Source of the DNA: Streptomyces barringtoniae
GTDB taxonomy: Bacteria; Actinomycetota; Actinomycetes; Streptomycetales; Streptomycetaceae
DNA length: 64,000 bases
Reading direction: 5' to 3'
Assembly: GCF_020819595.1 (NCBI RefSeq)
Contig: NZ_JAJHNP010000017.1
Location: 62,001 to 126,000 of the forward strand
Shown: positions 16,304 through 25,068 of the stretch, piece after piece
How positions within the stretch are numbered: position 1 is the stretch's first letter
Layout of the letters: the number at the start of each line of letters is the position of its first letter
Made by a program: the position numbers and the translations under genes
The notes under the pieces: generated by a model
Database searches by the model: none
What the model saw: only the letters and a program-made list of their open reading frames with translations
What the model was told of the DNA's origin: nothing

Positions 16304-17578
16304 ATGCCGATGTCGGTGGCCGCACGGTTCAGGATCCGCCCCACCGGCCCGACCGAAGGACGGCTGCTGACGACGGTCGCCGTCGATGCCGTCGGCGGCG
16401 GCCTGTTCCTGGCGGGGGCCACCCTCTTCTACTCGCGGGTGGCCGGGCTGTCCGCCGGCCAGATCGGCGTCGGGCTGTCCGTGCTGGGCGTGGTGGCGCT
16501 CGCCGCGACCGTCCCCAACGGTGCCCTGGTGGACCGGATCGGGCCGCGGCGCGCGCTGATCGTGCTGCATATGTGGCGCGCGCTGTGGTGTTCCGCGCTG
16601 GCCTTCGTCGGCTCCTTCTGGCAGTTCCTCACCGTGCTGGTCCTGCTGGGGTTGGCCGAGTACGCCGGTATGCCCGCCCTCCAGACCTACGTCGGTGCCG
16701 CCTTCTCGGACGCCGAGCGGGTCGGCGTGATGGCCAGGGTGCAGGTGCTGAAGAACGCCGGGTTCCTGATGGGCGCGCTGCTGGCGGCGGTGGCCGTGGG
16801 CGTCGGCTCGGATCTCGCGTACCGGTCGCTGCTGCTGGGCGACGCCCTGTCCTTCGTCGTCGCGGCGGCGCTGATGGTGTCGGTGCGCGAGGTGGGCGGC
16901 CGCGGCAAGGGCCGGGGGCGCACGGGGCTGGCGCCGTTCCGCAACCGTCGGTTCCTGCTGCTGACCTGCTGCAACGGGTTCCTCCAGCTCAACTTGTCGG
17001 TGCTGGTGATCGGCATGCCGCTGTGGGTGACCCGCGCGACCGAGGCGCCGGAGGCGATCGCGCCGCTGCTCATCGCCGTCAACACCGTGATCGCCATCGC
17101 GCTCCAGGTGCCGATGAGCAGGGGCGCCGAGACGGTGCCCGGCGCGGGCCGGCACATGCGGCGGGCCGGGATGTCCCTCGCCCTGATGTGCGGCACGCTG
17201 ACGCTCGCGTCCTGGGTGCCGCCGGCCGCGGCCGTGACGCTGATGCTGGCCTCGGTGGTGCTGCACACCCTCGGCGAGATCTGGCACGCCTCGGGCGGCT
17301 GGGGCCTGCAGTTCGCGCTGTCCCCCGAGGCCGAGCGCGGGAGTTACGCCGCCGCCTACAGCCTGGGCCCGACCGCCGAGGGCATGGTCGGGCCGTCGCT
17401 GGTCGCGGGCGGCGTGGTGGCCGCGGGGGCGGTCGGCTGGACGGTGCTGGGCGTGCTGTTCGCGGCCGCGGGGCTGGGCGCGCACACGCTGGCCGTGCGC
17501 GCCGCCCGGGTCACAGAACCGGGTGGTCGTCGTGCAGCACCCGCTGGAACATCCGGTGGTCCCGCCACTGTCCGTTGA
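16304..17578 (+). CDS. MFS transporter, likely exporter of the RiPP product
   Basis: This 424-aa protein has about twelve hydrophobic segments and a major-facilitator loop signature between helices 2 and 3 (GALVDRIGPRRALI). It lies 44 nt after tfuA on the same strand and ends the cassette, so export or self-protection is the natural role. Its last 68 bp overlap the 3' end of the opposing GNAT gene, an unusual convergent overlap between an accessory and a housekeeping gene. Confidence 0.85.
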   Translation: MPMSVAARFRIRPTGPTEGRLLTTVAVDAVGGGLFLAGATLFYSRVAGLSAGQIGVGLSVLGVVALAATVPNGALVDRIGPRRALIVLHMWRALWCSALAFVGSFWQFLTVLVLLGLAEYAGMPALQTYVGAAFSDAERVGVMARVQVLKNAGFLMGALLAAVAVGVGSDLAYRSLLLGDALSFVVAAALMVSVREVGGRGKGRGRTGLAPFRNRRFLLLTCCNGFLQLNLSVLVIGMPLWVTRATEAPEAIAPLLIAVNTVIAIALQVPMSRGAETVPGAGRHMRRAGMSLALMCGTLTLASWVPPAAAVTLMLASVVLHTLGEIWHASGGWGLQFALSPEAERGSYAAAYSLGPTAEGMVGPSLVAGGVVAAGAVGWTVLGVLFAAAGLGAHTLAVRAARVTEPGGRRAAPAGTSGGPATVR

Positions 17579-18071
17579 TGTGCAGATAACGCGGGGCCAT
17601 GCCGATCGCCTCGAACCCGCACTTCTCCAGCACCCGTTGGGAGCCGGTGTTCTCCAGGAGGGTGGTCGCCTCGATCCGGTGCAGCCCGACCTCGTCCCGG
17701 GCGATCCGGCAGACCCGCTCCACGGCGGCGGTCGCGAGTCCGCGGCCCTGCTGATTCTCGGCGACCCAGTAACCCAGATAGGAACTGCAGAAAGGTCCCA
17801 TGGCGATTCCGGACAGCGTGATGGCTCCCACGATCCGCCCGCCGGACTCGAAGAGCCACGGCACGAGCCGGCCGTCCGCGTACTGCCGTTCCTGTTCTTC
17901 CAGGCGCTGTGCCTGACCGGCCACGGTGAAGAAGGATTCCGGGCGGCGCGGCTCCCAGGGTTCGAGGTATTTCCGGTTCTCGACATAGGCGGTGCAGAGC
18001 GCCGGGGCGTCCGCCGGTTCGGCGAGCCGCAGTATCACGCCGTCCGCGATTTCTTCGCTTCCGATGTCCAT
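17511..18071 (-). CDS. RimJ/RimL-type GNAT acetyltransferase
   Basis: This 186-aa protein has the GNAT fold: ILRLAEPADAPAL at the N-terminus, LGYWVAENQQGRGLATAAVERV as the acetyl-CoA pyrophosphate loop (QGRGLA), and NTGSQRVLEKCGFEAIGMAPRY as the C-terminal motif. This subgroup N-acetylates protein N-termini or small amines; the substrate is not readable from sequence. It starts at the ATG at 18071 and its 3' end is overlapped by the MFS gene on the other strand. It is probably a core gene marking the right border of the inserted cassette. Confidence 0.88.
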   Translation of the reverse strand: MDIGSEEIADGVILRLAEPADAPALCTAYVENRKYLEPWEPRRPESFFTVAGQAQRLEEQERQYADGRLVPWLFESGGRIVGAITLSGIAMGPFCSSYLGYWVAENQQGRGLATAAVERVCRIARDEVGLHRIEATTLLENTGSQRVLEKCGFEAIGMAPRYLHINGQWRDHRMFQRVLHDDHPVL

Positions 18072-18110
18072 GCGCGCACCCTAATGTCCCTTGCCGGGAC
18101 GCCCGTCCTG

Positions 18111-19667
18111 TCAGGAGCAGACCTTGCCGTCCTTCGGCACCGTCCCGTTCAACAGGTAGGCGTTCACCGTCGAGTCGACGCAGTCGCTGCCGTTGCCGTA
18201 CGACCCATGCCCCTCGCCCCTCCAGGTGAGCTCGACGCCGACGCCCTTGCCGAGTTCGTCGGCCATTCTGCGGGCGCCCTCGTAGGGCGTGGCCGGGTCG
18301 CCGGTGTTGCCGACCAGCAGGATGGGCGCCGCTCCCGGTGCGCTGACCTCCGGAGTGGTGTACTGGCCCGGCACCGGCCAGTCGTGGCACCAGCCGGCCG
18401 TGTCCCAGCCCAGGAAGTCCCCGAACACCGGCGAGATCCGCTCGAACTGCGCCAGCCGCTTCTTCGTCTCCGCGGGCGTCGGCCGCTCCTTCTCGTCCAG
18501 GCACGATATGACCCGCTGGGAGTGGGACGTCGTGCCGTAGCGCCCCGAGGAGTCCCGTTCGTTGTAGCCGTCCGCGAGCGCCAGCAGCGGTGAACCGTCC
18601 CCCTTCTGCGCCGAGTCGAGCGCAGCGGTCAGCCTCGGCCAGCTGGACTCGCTGTACAGCGGCAGGACGATCCCCGTGACCGCCAGGGTCTCGGTCAGCT
18701 TGCGTCCGGACGACGTCGGCAGCGGTCGCGCGTCGATCCGCCGCAGCAGGGCCGCGATCTTCCGGGTGCCCTGTTCGGGGTTCTGGCCGGTCGACTTCAG
18801 GTAGTCGTCCAGCGCCCGCTGGAAGCCCCGGGTCTGGTTCTCGGCATGGCCCACCGTGTCCGCGGTCGGGTCGACCACCGCGTCGAGGATCAGCCGTCCC
18901 ACCCGCTTCGGGAACAGGTGGGCGTACACACCGCCGAGTTCGGTGCCGTAGGAGATGCCGAAGTAGTGCATCCGCGCATCGCCGAGGACCTGGCGCATCA
19001 GGTCCATGTCGCGGGCGGTGTCGGTGGTGGACACATGGGCCAGCAGCTTGCCGGCGGCCTTCTGACAGCCCTTGCCGAAGTCCGTGGCGTCCTGGAAGAA
19101 CGCCTTCTCCTCCTGCGGGGTGTCCGGTGTGGCGTCCACGTCCTCGGCGGCCTCGATCTGCCGGTCGCCGCGGCAGCGGACGCCCTCGCTGGCGCCGACC
19201 CCGCGCGGGTCCCAGCTCACCAGGTCGTAGCGCTCACGGAGTTTGGGCACGGTGGCCGCGTAGTACGGCATCATCTCCCGGCCCGAGCCGCCGGGGCCGC
19301 CGAAGTTGAACAGCAGCGAGCCGATACGGTTCCCGCCCGTCGCCCGCGCGCGGATCAGTGCCAGGCCGATCGTCGCACCGTCCGGCTCGGACCAGTCCAA
19401 CGGAACCTTGAGCGTCGCGCACCGCCAGTCGCCGCTCGGTGCGGGGGAGTCCCCCGTGGCCTTGCAGCCGTGCCAGTCGAGGCGCTGGGAGGTGAGGGAG
19501 GCGGGCAGGTCCGTCGCAGGCGCCGACGGCGGAGCCGCACTCGTGCCCTTGTCCTCGCCGCCCTCGTGCCCCTTCCCGTTGCCGCCCCCGTCCGACGAGC
19601 CGCCGCCGCAGCCGGCCATCAGCAGCGCCGCGGCCACCGCGGCCGTCCAGCGCAGGAATCGCCTCAT
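18111..19667 (-). CDS. Secreted alpha/beta-hydrolase lipoprotein (tripeptidyl aminopeptidase-like, S33)
   Basis: This 518-aa protein has a lipoprotein signal (MRRFLRWTAAVAAALLMAGC) and a Gly/Ser-rich tether, then an alpha/beta hydrolase. The oxyanion region is FNFGGPGGSG, the nucleophile is Ser239 in GISYG, and GNTGDPATP and GEGHGSYG hold the acid and His. It resembles the Streptomyces SlpD/SlpE and Tap mycelial peptidases, which release N-terminal tri- or dipeptides outside the cell. ATG 19667 is preferred over a GTG 15 nt upstream because GAGGGGG sits 7 nt before it. It is the downstream copy of a tandem duplication with 19816-21360. Confidence 0.9.
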   Translation of the reverse strand: MRRFLRWTAAVAAALLMAGCGGGSSDGGGNGKGHEGGEDKGTSAAPPSAPATDLPASLTSQRLDWHGCKATGDSPAPSGDWRCATLKVPLDWSEPDGATIGLALIRARATGGNRIGSLLFNFGGPGGSGREMMPYYAATVPKLRERYDLVSWDPRGVGASEGVRCRGDRQIEAAEDVDATPDTPQEEKAFFQDATDFGKGCQKAAGKLLAHVSTTDTARDMDLMRQVLGDARMHYFGISYGTELGGVYAHLFPKRVGRLILDAVVDPTADTVGHAENQTRGFQRALDDYLKSTGQNPEQGTRKIAALLRRIDARPLPTSSGRKLTETLAVTGIVLPLYSESSWPRLTAALDSAQKGDGSPLLALADGYNERDSSGRYGTTSHSQRVISCLDEKERPTPAETKKRLAQFERISPVFGDFLGWDTAGWCHDWPVPGQYTTPEVSAPGAAPILLVGNTGDPATPYEGARRMADELGKGVGVELTWRGEGHGSYGNGSDCVDSTVNAYLLNGTVPKDGKVCS

Positions 19668-19815
19668 ACGCACCCCCCTCACAGGCCCTTCGCGTCGTGC
19701 CGCGCCGGGCGTTCAGGCCATGGTAGGCGCACCCGACCGAACCCGCGGCGGCCTGTGGATAACCCTCTGACCAGCGATTTCTTCATGGTTGTGGGGGTTC
19801 CGGGTTCCGGGGTCT

Positions 19816-21360
19816 TCAGGAGCAGACCGTGCCGGCCTGCGGTTGCCTTCCGTCCAGCAGATAGCCGTTCACCGCGCTCTGCACGCACCTGTTCTTGCTG
19901 TCGTACGCGCCGTGTCCCTGGCCCTTGTACGTCAGCTCGACGGCGACGCCCTTGCCGAGCGCGTCCACCATCTTCTTCGCGCCCTCGTACGGGGTGGCCG
20001 GGTCGCCGGTGTTGCCGACGACGAGGATGGGCGCCGAGCCCGGCGCGCTGACGTCGGGATGGTCGGCGGCACCCGCCACCGGCCAGTCGGTGCAGCTGAG
20101 CATGCCCCAGGCCAGGTAGTCCCCGAACAGCGGGGAGGCCGCACGGAACTCGGGCAGCTTCTGCTGGACGTAGTCGGCGGTGTACCGCGGCTTCTGGTCG
20201 GCGCAGCTGATGGCGATGTTCGCCGCGGTGATGTTGCTGTACTCGCCGTCCTCGCTGCGGCCGTTCATCGAGTCGGACAGCAGCATGAGGATCTTGCCGT
20301 CGCCCGCGTACGCCTGCTCGAGACCTTCGGTGAGGTACTCCCAGAAGTCCTTGGAGTACAGGGACTGCGCGATGCCGTTCGTCGCTGCGGTCTGGGTGAG
20401 CTGGCGCGGCGCGATGCCGGGGATCGGCCTCTTCTCCAGGTCGTTCAGCAGTTTCGCGATGCGGTTCTTCACATCCTGCGGGGTGCTGCCGACCGGGCAT
20501 TCCGTGGGCTTCGACGTGCAGTCCTCGGCGAAGTTGTCCAGCGCGAGCTGGAAGCCCTGGGCCTGTCCGAGCGAACTCTGTTCGGGGTTCTGCGTGGGGT
20601 CGACGACGGCGTCGAGCACGGCCCGGCCGACGTTCTTGGGGAACAGGTGGGCGTACACGCCGCCGAGTTCGGTGCCGTAGGAGATGCCGAAGTAGTGCAG
20701 TTTGTCGTCGCCGAGGACCTGGCGCATCAGGTCCATGTCGCGGGCCGCGTCGGTGGTGGCCACGTGCGGCAGGATCTTCTTGGAGTTCTTCTCGCAGGCC
20801 GCGTTGAACTGCTTGGTACGGTCCAGGAGCTGGGTGCGCTCGGCGCTGTTGTCCGGGGTGGCGTCCTGCTGGAAGTACGTGTCGAGCTGGGAGTCGCTCT
20901 CGCACTTCACCGGCGCGCTGCGGCCGACCCCGCGCGGGTCGAAGCTGACCAGGTCGTAGCGGGTGCGCAGGGCGGCGTAGTCCGAGGCGAACGCGGGCAG
21001 CGTGCTGACGCCGCTGCCGCCGGGGCCGCCGAAGTTGAACACGAGGGAGCCGATCCGCCGGTTCGCGGGGCCGCTGGCCTTGGCACGGATCAGGGCGATG
21101 CCGATGGTGTCGCCCTTCGGCTTGCTCCAGTCCAGGGGCGCCTTCATGGTGGCGCACTGCCAGGTGCCGCCGTTCGGCAGCGGAGACGGGGCATTGCCGC
21201 CGCCCTCGGCCTCCGACGGAGCCGGGCAGTCCTTCCAGTCCAGCTTCTGCGCCGCGAGGTCGCCGTCCTTGCCGCCGTCGCCGCACCCGGCCAGCGGGGT
21301 GCAGAGCAACAGGGCGGCGGTGGCCAGGGCAGCGGCGCGCAGCCGGGAGGGGTTCGCCAT
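19816..21360 (-). CDS. Secreted alpha/beta-hydrolase lipoprotein, tandem paralogue
   Basis: This 514-aa protein has a lipobox signal (LLLCTPLAGC), the same FNFGGPGGSG oxyanion segment, Ser227 in GISYG, SFDPRGVGRS, and GNTGDPATP with GQGHGAYD near the C-terminus. It aligns over its whole length with the 18111-19667 protein, so the pair arose by gene duplication. A Cys-containing insert near residues 280-300 differs between the two and may alter specificity. The copies are 148 bp apart, and each starts with its own signal peptide. Confidence 0.9.
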   Translation of the reverse strand: MANPSRLRAAALATAALLLCTPLAGCGDGGKDGDLAAQKLDWKDCPAPSEAEGGGNAPSPLPNGGTWQCATMKAPLDWSKPKGDTIGIALIRAKASGPANRRIGSLVFNFGGPGGSGVSTLPAFASDYAALRTRYDLVSFDPRGVGRSAPVKCESDSQLDTYFQQDATPDNSAERTQLLDRTKQFNAACEKNSKKILPHVATTDAARDMDLMRQVLGDDKLHYFGISYGTELGGVYAHLFPKNVGRAVLDAVVDPTQNPEQSSLGQAQGFQLALDNFAEDCTSKPTECPVGSTPQDVKNRIAKLLNDLEKRPIPGIAPRQLTQTAATNGIAQSLYSKDFWEYLTEGLEQAYAGDGKILMLLSDSMNGRSEDGEYSNITAANIAISCADQKPRYTADYVQQKLPEFRAASPLFGDYLAWGMLSCTDWPVAGAADHPDVSAPGSAPILVVGNTGDPATPYEGAKKMVDALGKGVAVELTYKGQGHGAYDSKNRCVQSAVNGYLLDGRQPQAGTVCS

Positions 21361-21445
21361 GTTCCCATCCTGGACGCGTGCACGCCGGGGCGCGCGGGGC
21401 GCGAGCCGTACGAGGTACGGGCGCCCCGTGCCGTCGTAGGGCTCC

Positions 21446-24238
21446 CTACAGGGCTCCCTTGCGGGTGAGCTGGTTGAAGGCCAGCCAACCCGGCAGCACC
21501 GGCAGCCACAGCGTCAGCAGGCGGTACAGCAGGACGGCCGGGGCGGCGACCTCCTTGGGCAGGCCGACGGCGATCAGGCCGACCGTCAGGGTCGCCTCCA
21601 CGGCGCCCACGCCGCCCGGGGTGGGCGCCGCGGACCCGAGCGCGTTGCCGGCGAGGAAGACCACGGCGACGCTGGCGATGCTGAGCGAGGCCGAGCCGTC
21701 GCCGAACGCCCGGATGGAGGCGTCCAGGCACATCACGAAGCAGAACGTCAGCAGCAGGATGCCGCCGATACCGGTGATCAGCTTCTGGGGCCGCTGCAGC
21801 ACATCGAGCATGCGGGGCACGACACCGGCGAACAGCGACCGCACGCGCGTGACGACGAATTTCCGCAGGAACGGCACCGAGGTCACCACGAGCACCAGCA
21901 CCGCGACCGTCAGCAGGCCCGCGATGACCGTCCGGGACGGCGACAGGGACGGCGTCTTCTCGGTGCCGGTGAGATAGCCGAAGGACAGCAGCATCAGGAT
22001 GTGGAAGCCGAGCCCGGCCAGCTGCGAGGCGCCCACGCTCGCCACCGCGAGCCCCGGCCTGACACCCGCACGCTGCAGATACCGCGTGTTGAGGGCCACA
22101 CCGCCGACCGCGGCCGGTGCCACGATCTTCACGAAGGAGCCGGCCACCTGGGCTCCCACGGCCCGCAGGAACGGCACCCGCTCCGGCACGAACCCCAGCA
22201 GCTGCATCGCCGCCGCGACATAGCTGAGCGCCGAGAACAGCACGGCGGCGACGACCCAGCCCCACTGGGCGTTGGCCACGAGCGGCCCGAGCTCGATGTG
22301 CGTGAGCTGCGTCAGCAGGAAGTACGCGCCGATCGCACCGGCGATGAAACTGATCAGCGTGCGCGGCCGCACCCGCTCCAGCCGGGCCGGTTCTACCGGC
22401 GCCTGCGGCCTGATCCGCAGCACCTCATGGCGGATCTGGGTGAGCAGATCCTCCTCGCGCGCCTCCTCCAGAGCCTCGTCGACTGCCCGCTTCTCGGCGC
22501 GCGCCTGGGCGCGTACGGCCTTCTTGGCGGCCTTCCCGAGGGACTCCTGGCCCTCGCCCTCGGCTCCGGCTGCCTCCGGACGCTTGGCCTGGCGGGACGC
22601 CTCCAGGACCGCCTCGCGCTCGCGCTGAGCCTGTTCCCGGGCCAGTTTGCGCAGCGTCGCGCGCGTGGAGCGGGTCAGGGCGATCGGCTGGAGCAGCGGC
22701 AGGCAGTCGGCGACCGCGTCGGGCCCGAGCACCCGGACCGCCGAGGCCACCGCCCGCTCGGCGCCCACCCGCAGGCCGAGCGTCGTGACCAGCTGGGCCA
22801 CGTCCATGCGCAGCAGCAGCTCGCCGGCCGCGATCTCACCGCCGCGCAGTTCGGTCAGGATCACCCTGCCGGAACGATCCACCAGAATCGCGTCACCCGC
22901 GAGTCTGCGGTGTGCGATGCGCCGCGACTGCAGCGCCTGCACCTGGTGCCAGGTGTTGCGCAGCAGCTCGTCGGTGATCTCCTCGTCGGCCAGCGAGTCG
23001 AGCGTGCGCCCGCCGGTGTGCTCGTAGACGAGCATGACGGCGTCCGGACCGAGTTCGGCGGTGGCGATCAGCTTGGGTGCGTTGGCGCCCGCCGCGATCG
23101 CCGCGTACGCCAGCAGCGCCTCCTGCTCCAGCGCCTGGCGCAGCGACTGGAGGCTGGAGCGGGTGGCGAAGCCGCGCAGGGTGAGATTGCGCCACGCGCG
23201 GTAGAAGAAGCCCTGGGCCTGCTGTTCCCGGTCCACGACCGTGACGTCCAGCGGCGGGCCGTCCTCCAGGGTGACGAAGTAGCGTCGGCCGCGGTCGCCG
23301 TTCTCCGTCTCCACGGCCTCCTCGCGGGCCGCGCTGACGGGGTGGAAGCCGACGTGCCTGAGGCCCGCCATCAGCGTCTGCCCGGTGGGGCGGACGTTGG
23401 GGGAGCCGACCGCGTACAGCGTGCCGTAGGCGATGGTCCAGCCGATCAGCACCGTCAGGATGATCGAGAAGGGGGTCGTGTAGCCGGTGACCAGCATCGA
23501 GAACGCGTCGAGCAGCAGCACGATCCACAGCACCGCGCGCCATCTGGGTCTGCGGGACATGCCGACGGCCGTCATGTAGGCGATGACGGGTGCCAGGTAG
23601 CCGTGCACGGGATCGGTCAGGGCGTGGATGTCGCCCGGGGAGGGCTGGGTGAGCGCCTCCTGGATCGAGCCCGGTGCGGCCCGCGCGACCCATAGGTCTG
23701 TGGCGAGGGTCACCCCGTGGGCGAGGACCGCCGCGAGGACACCGTCGGCGATGCGCAGCCCGTCGCGTTTGATCAGCCGCTCGATCGCGAAAGCGACCGG
23801 CACCAGCAGGATCGCGATGCTGGACGCCAGACCCGCGATCTTGATGAGCAGGTCGGGGGCCTGACCGGTGCCCTTGTTGATGTCCTGCTCGAAGCCCGAG
23901 GTGGTGCCGTGCGCGAACGCGGCGATCGCGAGCAGCACCACGATGGCGAGTACGCCCACCATGAGCCGCATGAGGTCGGACGGACGGTGCACGCGCGCGG
24001 GGAGCAGCGGTTCGTCGCCCTCCACGGCCTCGGCGTGCGAATCGTCGCCGGCGCCCGGGCCGTGGCCGTGAGTGGTGTTCTCCGGAACGTGCGCTCCCTC
24101 GGTGCTGTCGTCTGCGTCGGCCGCGCTGTTCTCACGCGCGCGCGTGCCGTCGTCGTCCGCGCCTGCGGCGGTGTCGGGGCGCGCGGCGGCGTCAGGGGTG
24201 CCCGCCGCGTCTTCGGGGTGCACGCCCTGCTGCTTCAT
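21446..24238 (-). CDS. Flippase-like membrane protein (MprF/AglD TM family) with kinase-like region
   Basis: This 930-aa protein has four parts: an acidic disordered N-terminus to about residue 80; five or six membrane segments to about 290; a soluble region resembling a degraded ABC1/protein-kinase fold (VYEHTGGRTLDSLADEEI, then RIAHRRLAGDAILVDRSGRVILTE in place of the catalytic loop); and eight or so C-terminal segments with the UPF0104 lysylphosphatidylglycerol-synthase TM signatures (VAPAAVGGVALNTRYLQRAG, GSAAPTPGGVGAVE). This type probably moves a lipid-linked molecule across the membrane. ATG 24238 is chosen over an upstream GTG because GAAGAG lies just before it. Confidence 0.85.
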   Translation of the reverse strand: MKQQGVHPEDAAGTPDAAARPDTAAGADDDGTRARENSAADADDSTEGAHVPENTTHGHGPGAGDDSHAEAVEGDEPLLPARVHRPSDLMRLMVGVLAIVVLLAIAAFAHGTTSGFEQDINKGTGQAPDLLIKIAGLASSIAILLVPVAFAIERLIKRDGLRIADGVLAAVLAHGVTLATDLWVARAAPGSIQEALTQPSPGDIHALTDPVHGYLAPVIAYMTAVGMSRRPRWRAVLWIVLLLDAFSMLVTGYTTPFSIILTVLIGWTIAYGTLYAVGSPNVRPTGQTLMAGLRHVGFHPVSAAREEAVETENGDRGRRYFVTLEDGPPLDVTVVDREQQAQGFFYRAWRNLTLRGFATRSSLQSLRQALEQEALLAYAAIAAGANAPKLIATAELGPDAVMLVYEHTGGRTLDSLADEEITDELLRNTWHQVQALQSRRIAHRRLAGDAILVDRSGRVILTELRGGEIAAGELLLRMDVAQLVTTLGLRVGAERAVASAVRVLGPDAVADCLPLLQPIALTRSTRATLRKLAREQAQREREAVLEASRQAKRPEAAGAEGEGQESLGKAAKKAVRAQARAEKRAVDEALEEAREEDLLTQIRHEVLRIRPQAPVEPARLERVRPRTLISFIAGAIGAYFLLTQLTHIELGPLVANAQWGWVVAAVLFSALSYVAAAMQLLGFVPERVPFLRAVGAQVAGSFVKIVAPAAVGGVALNTRYLQRAGVRPGLAVASVGASQLAGLGFHILMLLSFGYLTGTEKTPSLSPSRTVIAGLLTVAVLVLVVTSVPFLRKFVVTRVRSLFAGVVPRMLDVLQRPQKLITGIGGILLLTFCFVMCLDASIRAFGDGSASLSIASVAVVFLAGNALGSAAPTPGGVGAVEATLTVGLIAVGLPKEVAAPAVLLYRLLTLWLPVLPGWLAFNQLTRKGAL

Positions 24239-24395
24239 GGTCTCTTCTTGGTCTCGTATCACCAGTCACCGCCCGCACGATGGTGGCATGCCCCACCGAC
24301 ACACGCGGGCATCAGGGTGCGGATGCGCGGGCGCACAGTCTGCCGGAAGCGCCGTCCGGGGGCGAGAGGGCCGCTCCGCACGGTCCGCGCCGCGA

Positions 24396-24417
24396 TGTCG
24401 GTGGGGTGCGGCAGGAT
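24396..24417 (+). promoter_or_regulatory. Near-consensus RecA-independent DNA-damage (PafBC-type) promoter
   Basis: TGTCGGTG (24396-24403), 8 bases, then CAGGAT (24412-24417), 7 nt before the ATG of the alkyltransferase-like gene. The known pattern is tTGTCRgtg-N8-TAnnnT; the only key deviation is C in place of the first T of the -10. The gene would be leaderless. Confidence 0.5.
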
Positions 24418-24424
24418 GGGACGA

Positions 24425-24811
24425 ATGAGCGAGCAGAGCCCTGCCGAGGACACCCCCGAGGAGTACGCGGACGCGCTGCCCGAGTACGCCGAGCGGGTGC
24501 TCGAGGTCGCCGAGCGGATCCCGCCGGGCCGGGTCATGACGTACGGCGATGTCGCCGAGTGGCTCGAGCAAGGGGGGCCGCGCCAGGTCGGCCGGGTGAT
24601 GTCGCTGTACGGAGGCGCCGTCCCGTGGTGGCGCGTCGTACGCGCCGACGGGGTGCTGCTGCCCGGCCACGAACTGCGCGCGCTGGCCCACTACCGCGCG
24701 GAGGGCACCCCGCTGAAGGAGGCGGCCAGGAGCGCCGAGGGGCATCTGCCGCGGATCGACATGCGGCGGGCCCGATGGGACGGCGGGGCGGGCGCGGTGG
24801 CTCACACCTGA
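24425..24811 (+). CDS. Alkyltransferase-like protein (ATL, MGMT DNA-binding fold)
   Basis: This 128-aa protein matches the DNA-binding domain of O6-alkylguanine-DNA alkyltransferase: VLEVAERIPPGRVMTYGDVAEWL helix-turn-helix, RQVGRVMSLYGG, then VPWWRVVRADG. The acceptor Cys of true MGMT (PCHRV) is replaced by Trp (PWWRV), which is the mark of ATL proteins. ATLs bind alkylated guanine, do not repair it, and hand it to nucleotide excision repair. The start is the ATG at 24425, 7 nt after a -10-like hexamer; the near-consensus damage promoter supports a repair role. Confidence 0.88.
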   Translation: MSEQSPAEDTPEEYADALPEYAERVLEVAERIPPGRVMTYGDVAEWLEQGGPRQVGRVMSLYGGAVPWWRVVRADGVLLPGHELRALAHYRAEGTPLKEAARSAEGHLPRIDMRRARWDGGAGAVAHT

Positions 24812-25068
24812 CAGCTTCCGCCATCCAATGCCCTCGGGGAGAGCCCGTGGCCCGAAAGGGTGACCTGGGGGACATCCGTGGCATGACGTACGTTCGTGGG
24901 TTGTGGGACGCAGGTGGCACGAGCGCCGCGAGGGAAGAAGCGGAAGCCCTGCTTCCGTCCGGAGCGGCGGCGTAGCGTCGGCTGCACGCGTCCCCCTCAC
25001 CCCGCGGCCACCGCCTCGCGCCCGTGACCGCCCGCCCACCAGCACGAACACCAGGACCGGCCAATCAC

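Noticed and set aside
16310..16330. TGTCGGTG inside the MFS gene, as another damage promoter
   Set aside because: No TAnnnT at the required 8-base spacing and no gene start downstream.
9222..17578. Cassette as a transposon or integrative element
   Set aside because: No transposase, integrase, terminal repeats or tRNA attachment site at either end.
17356..19682. Frame shadows across the tandem hydrolases suggesting extra genes
   Set aside because: They are alternate frames of the two lipoprotein hydrolases, whose signal peptides and catalytic motifs are clear.
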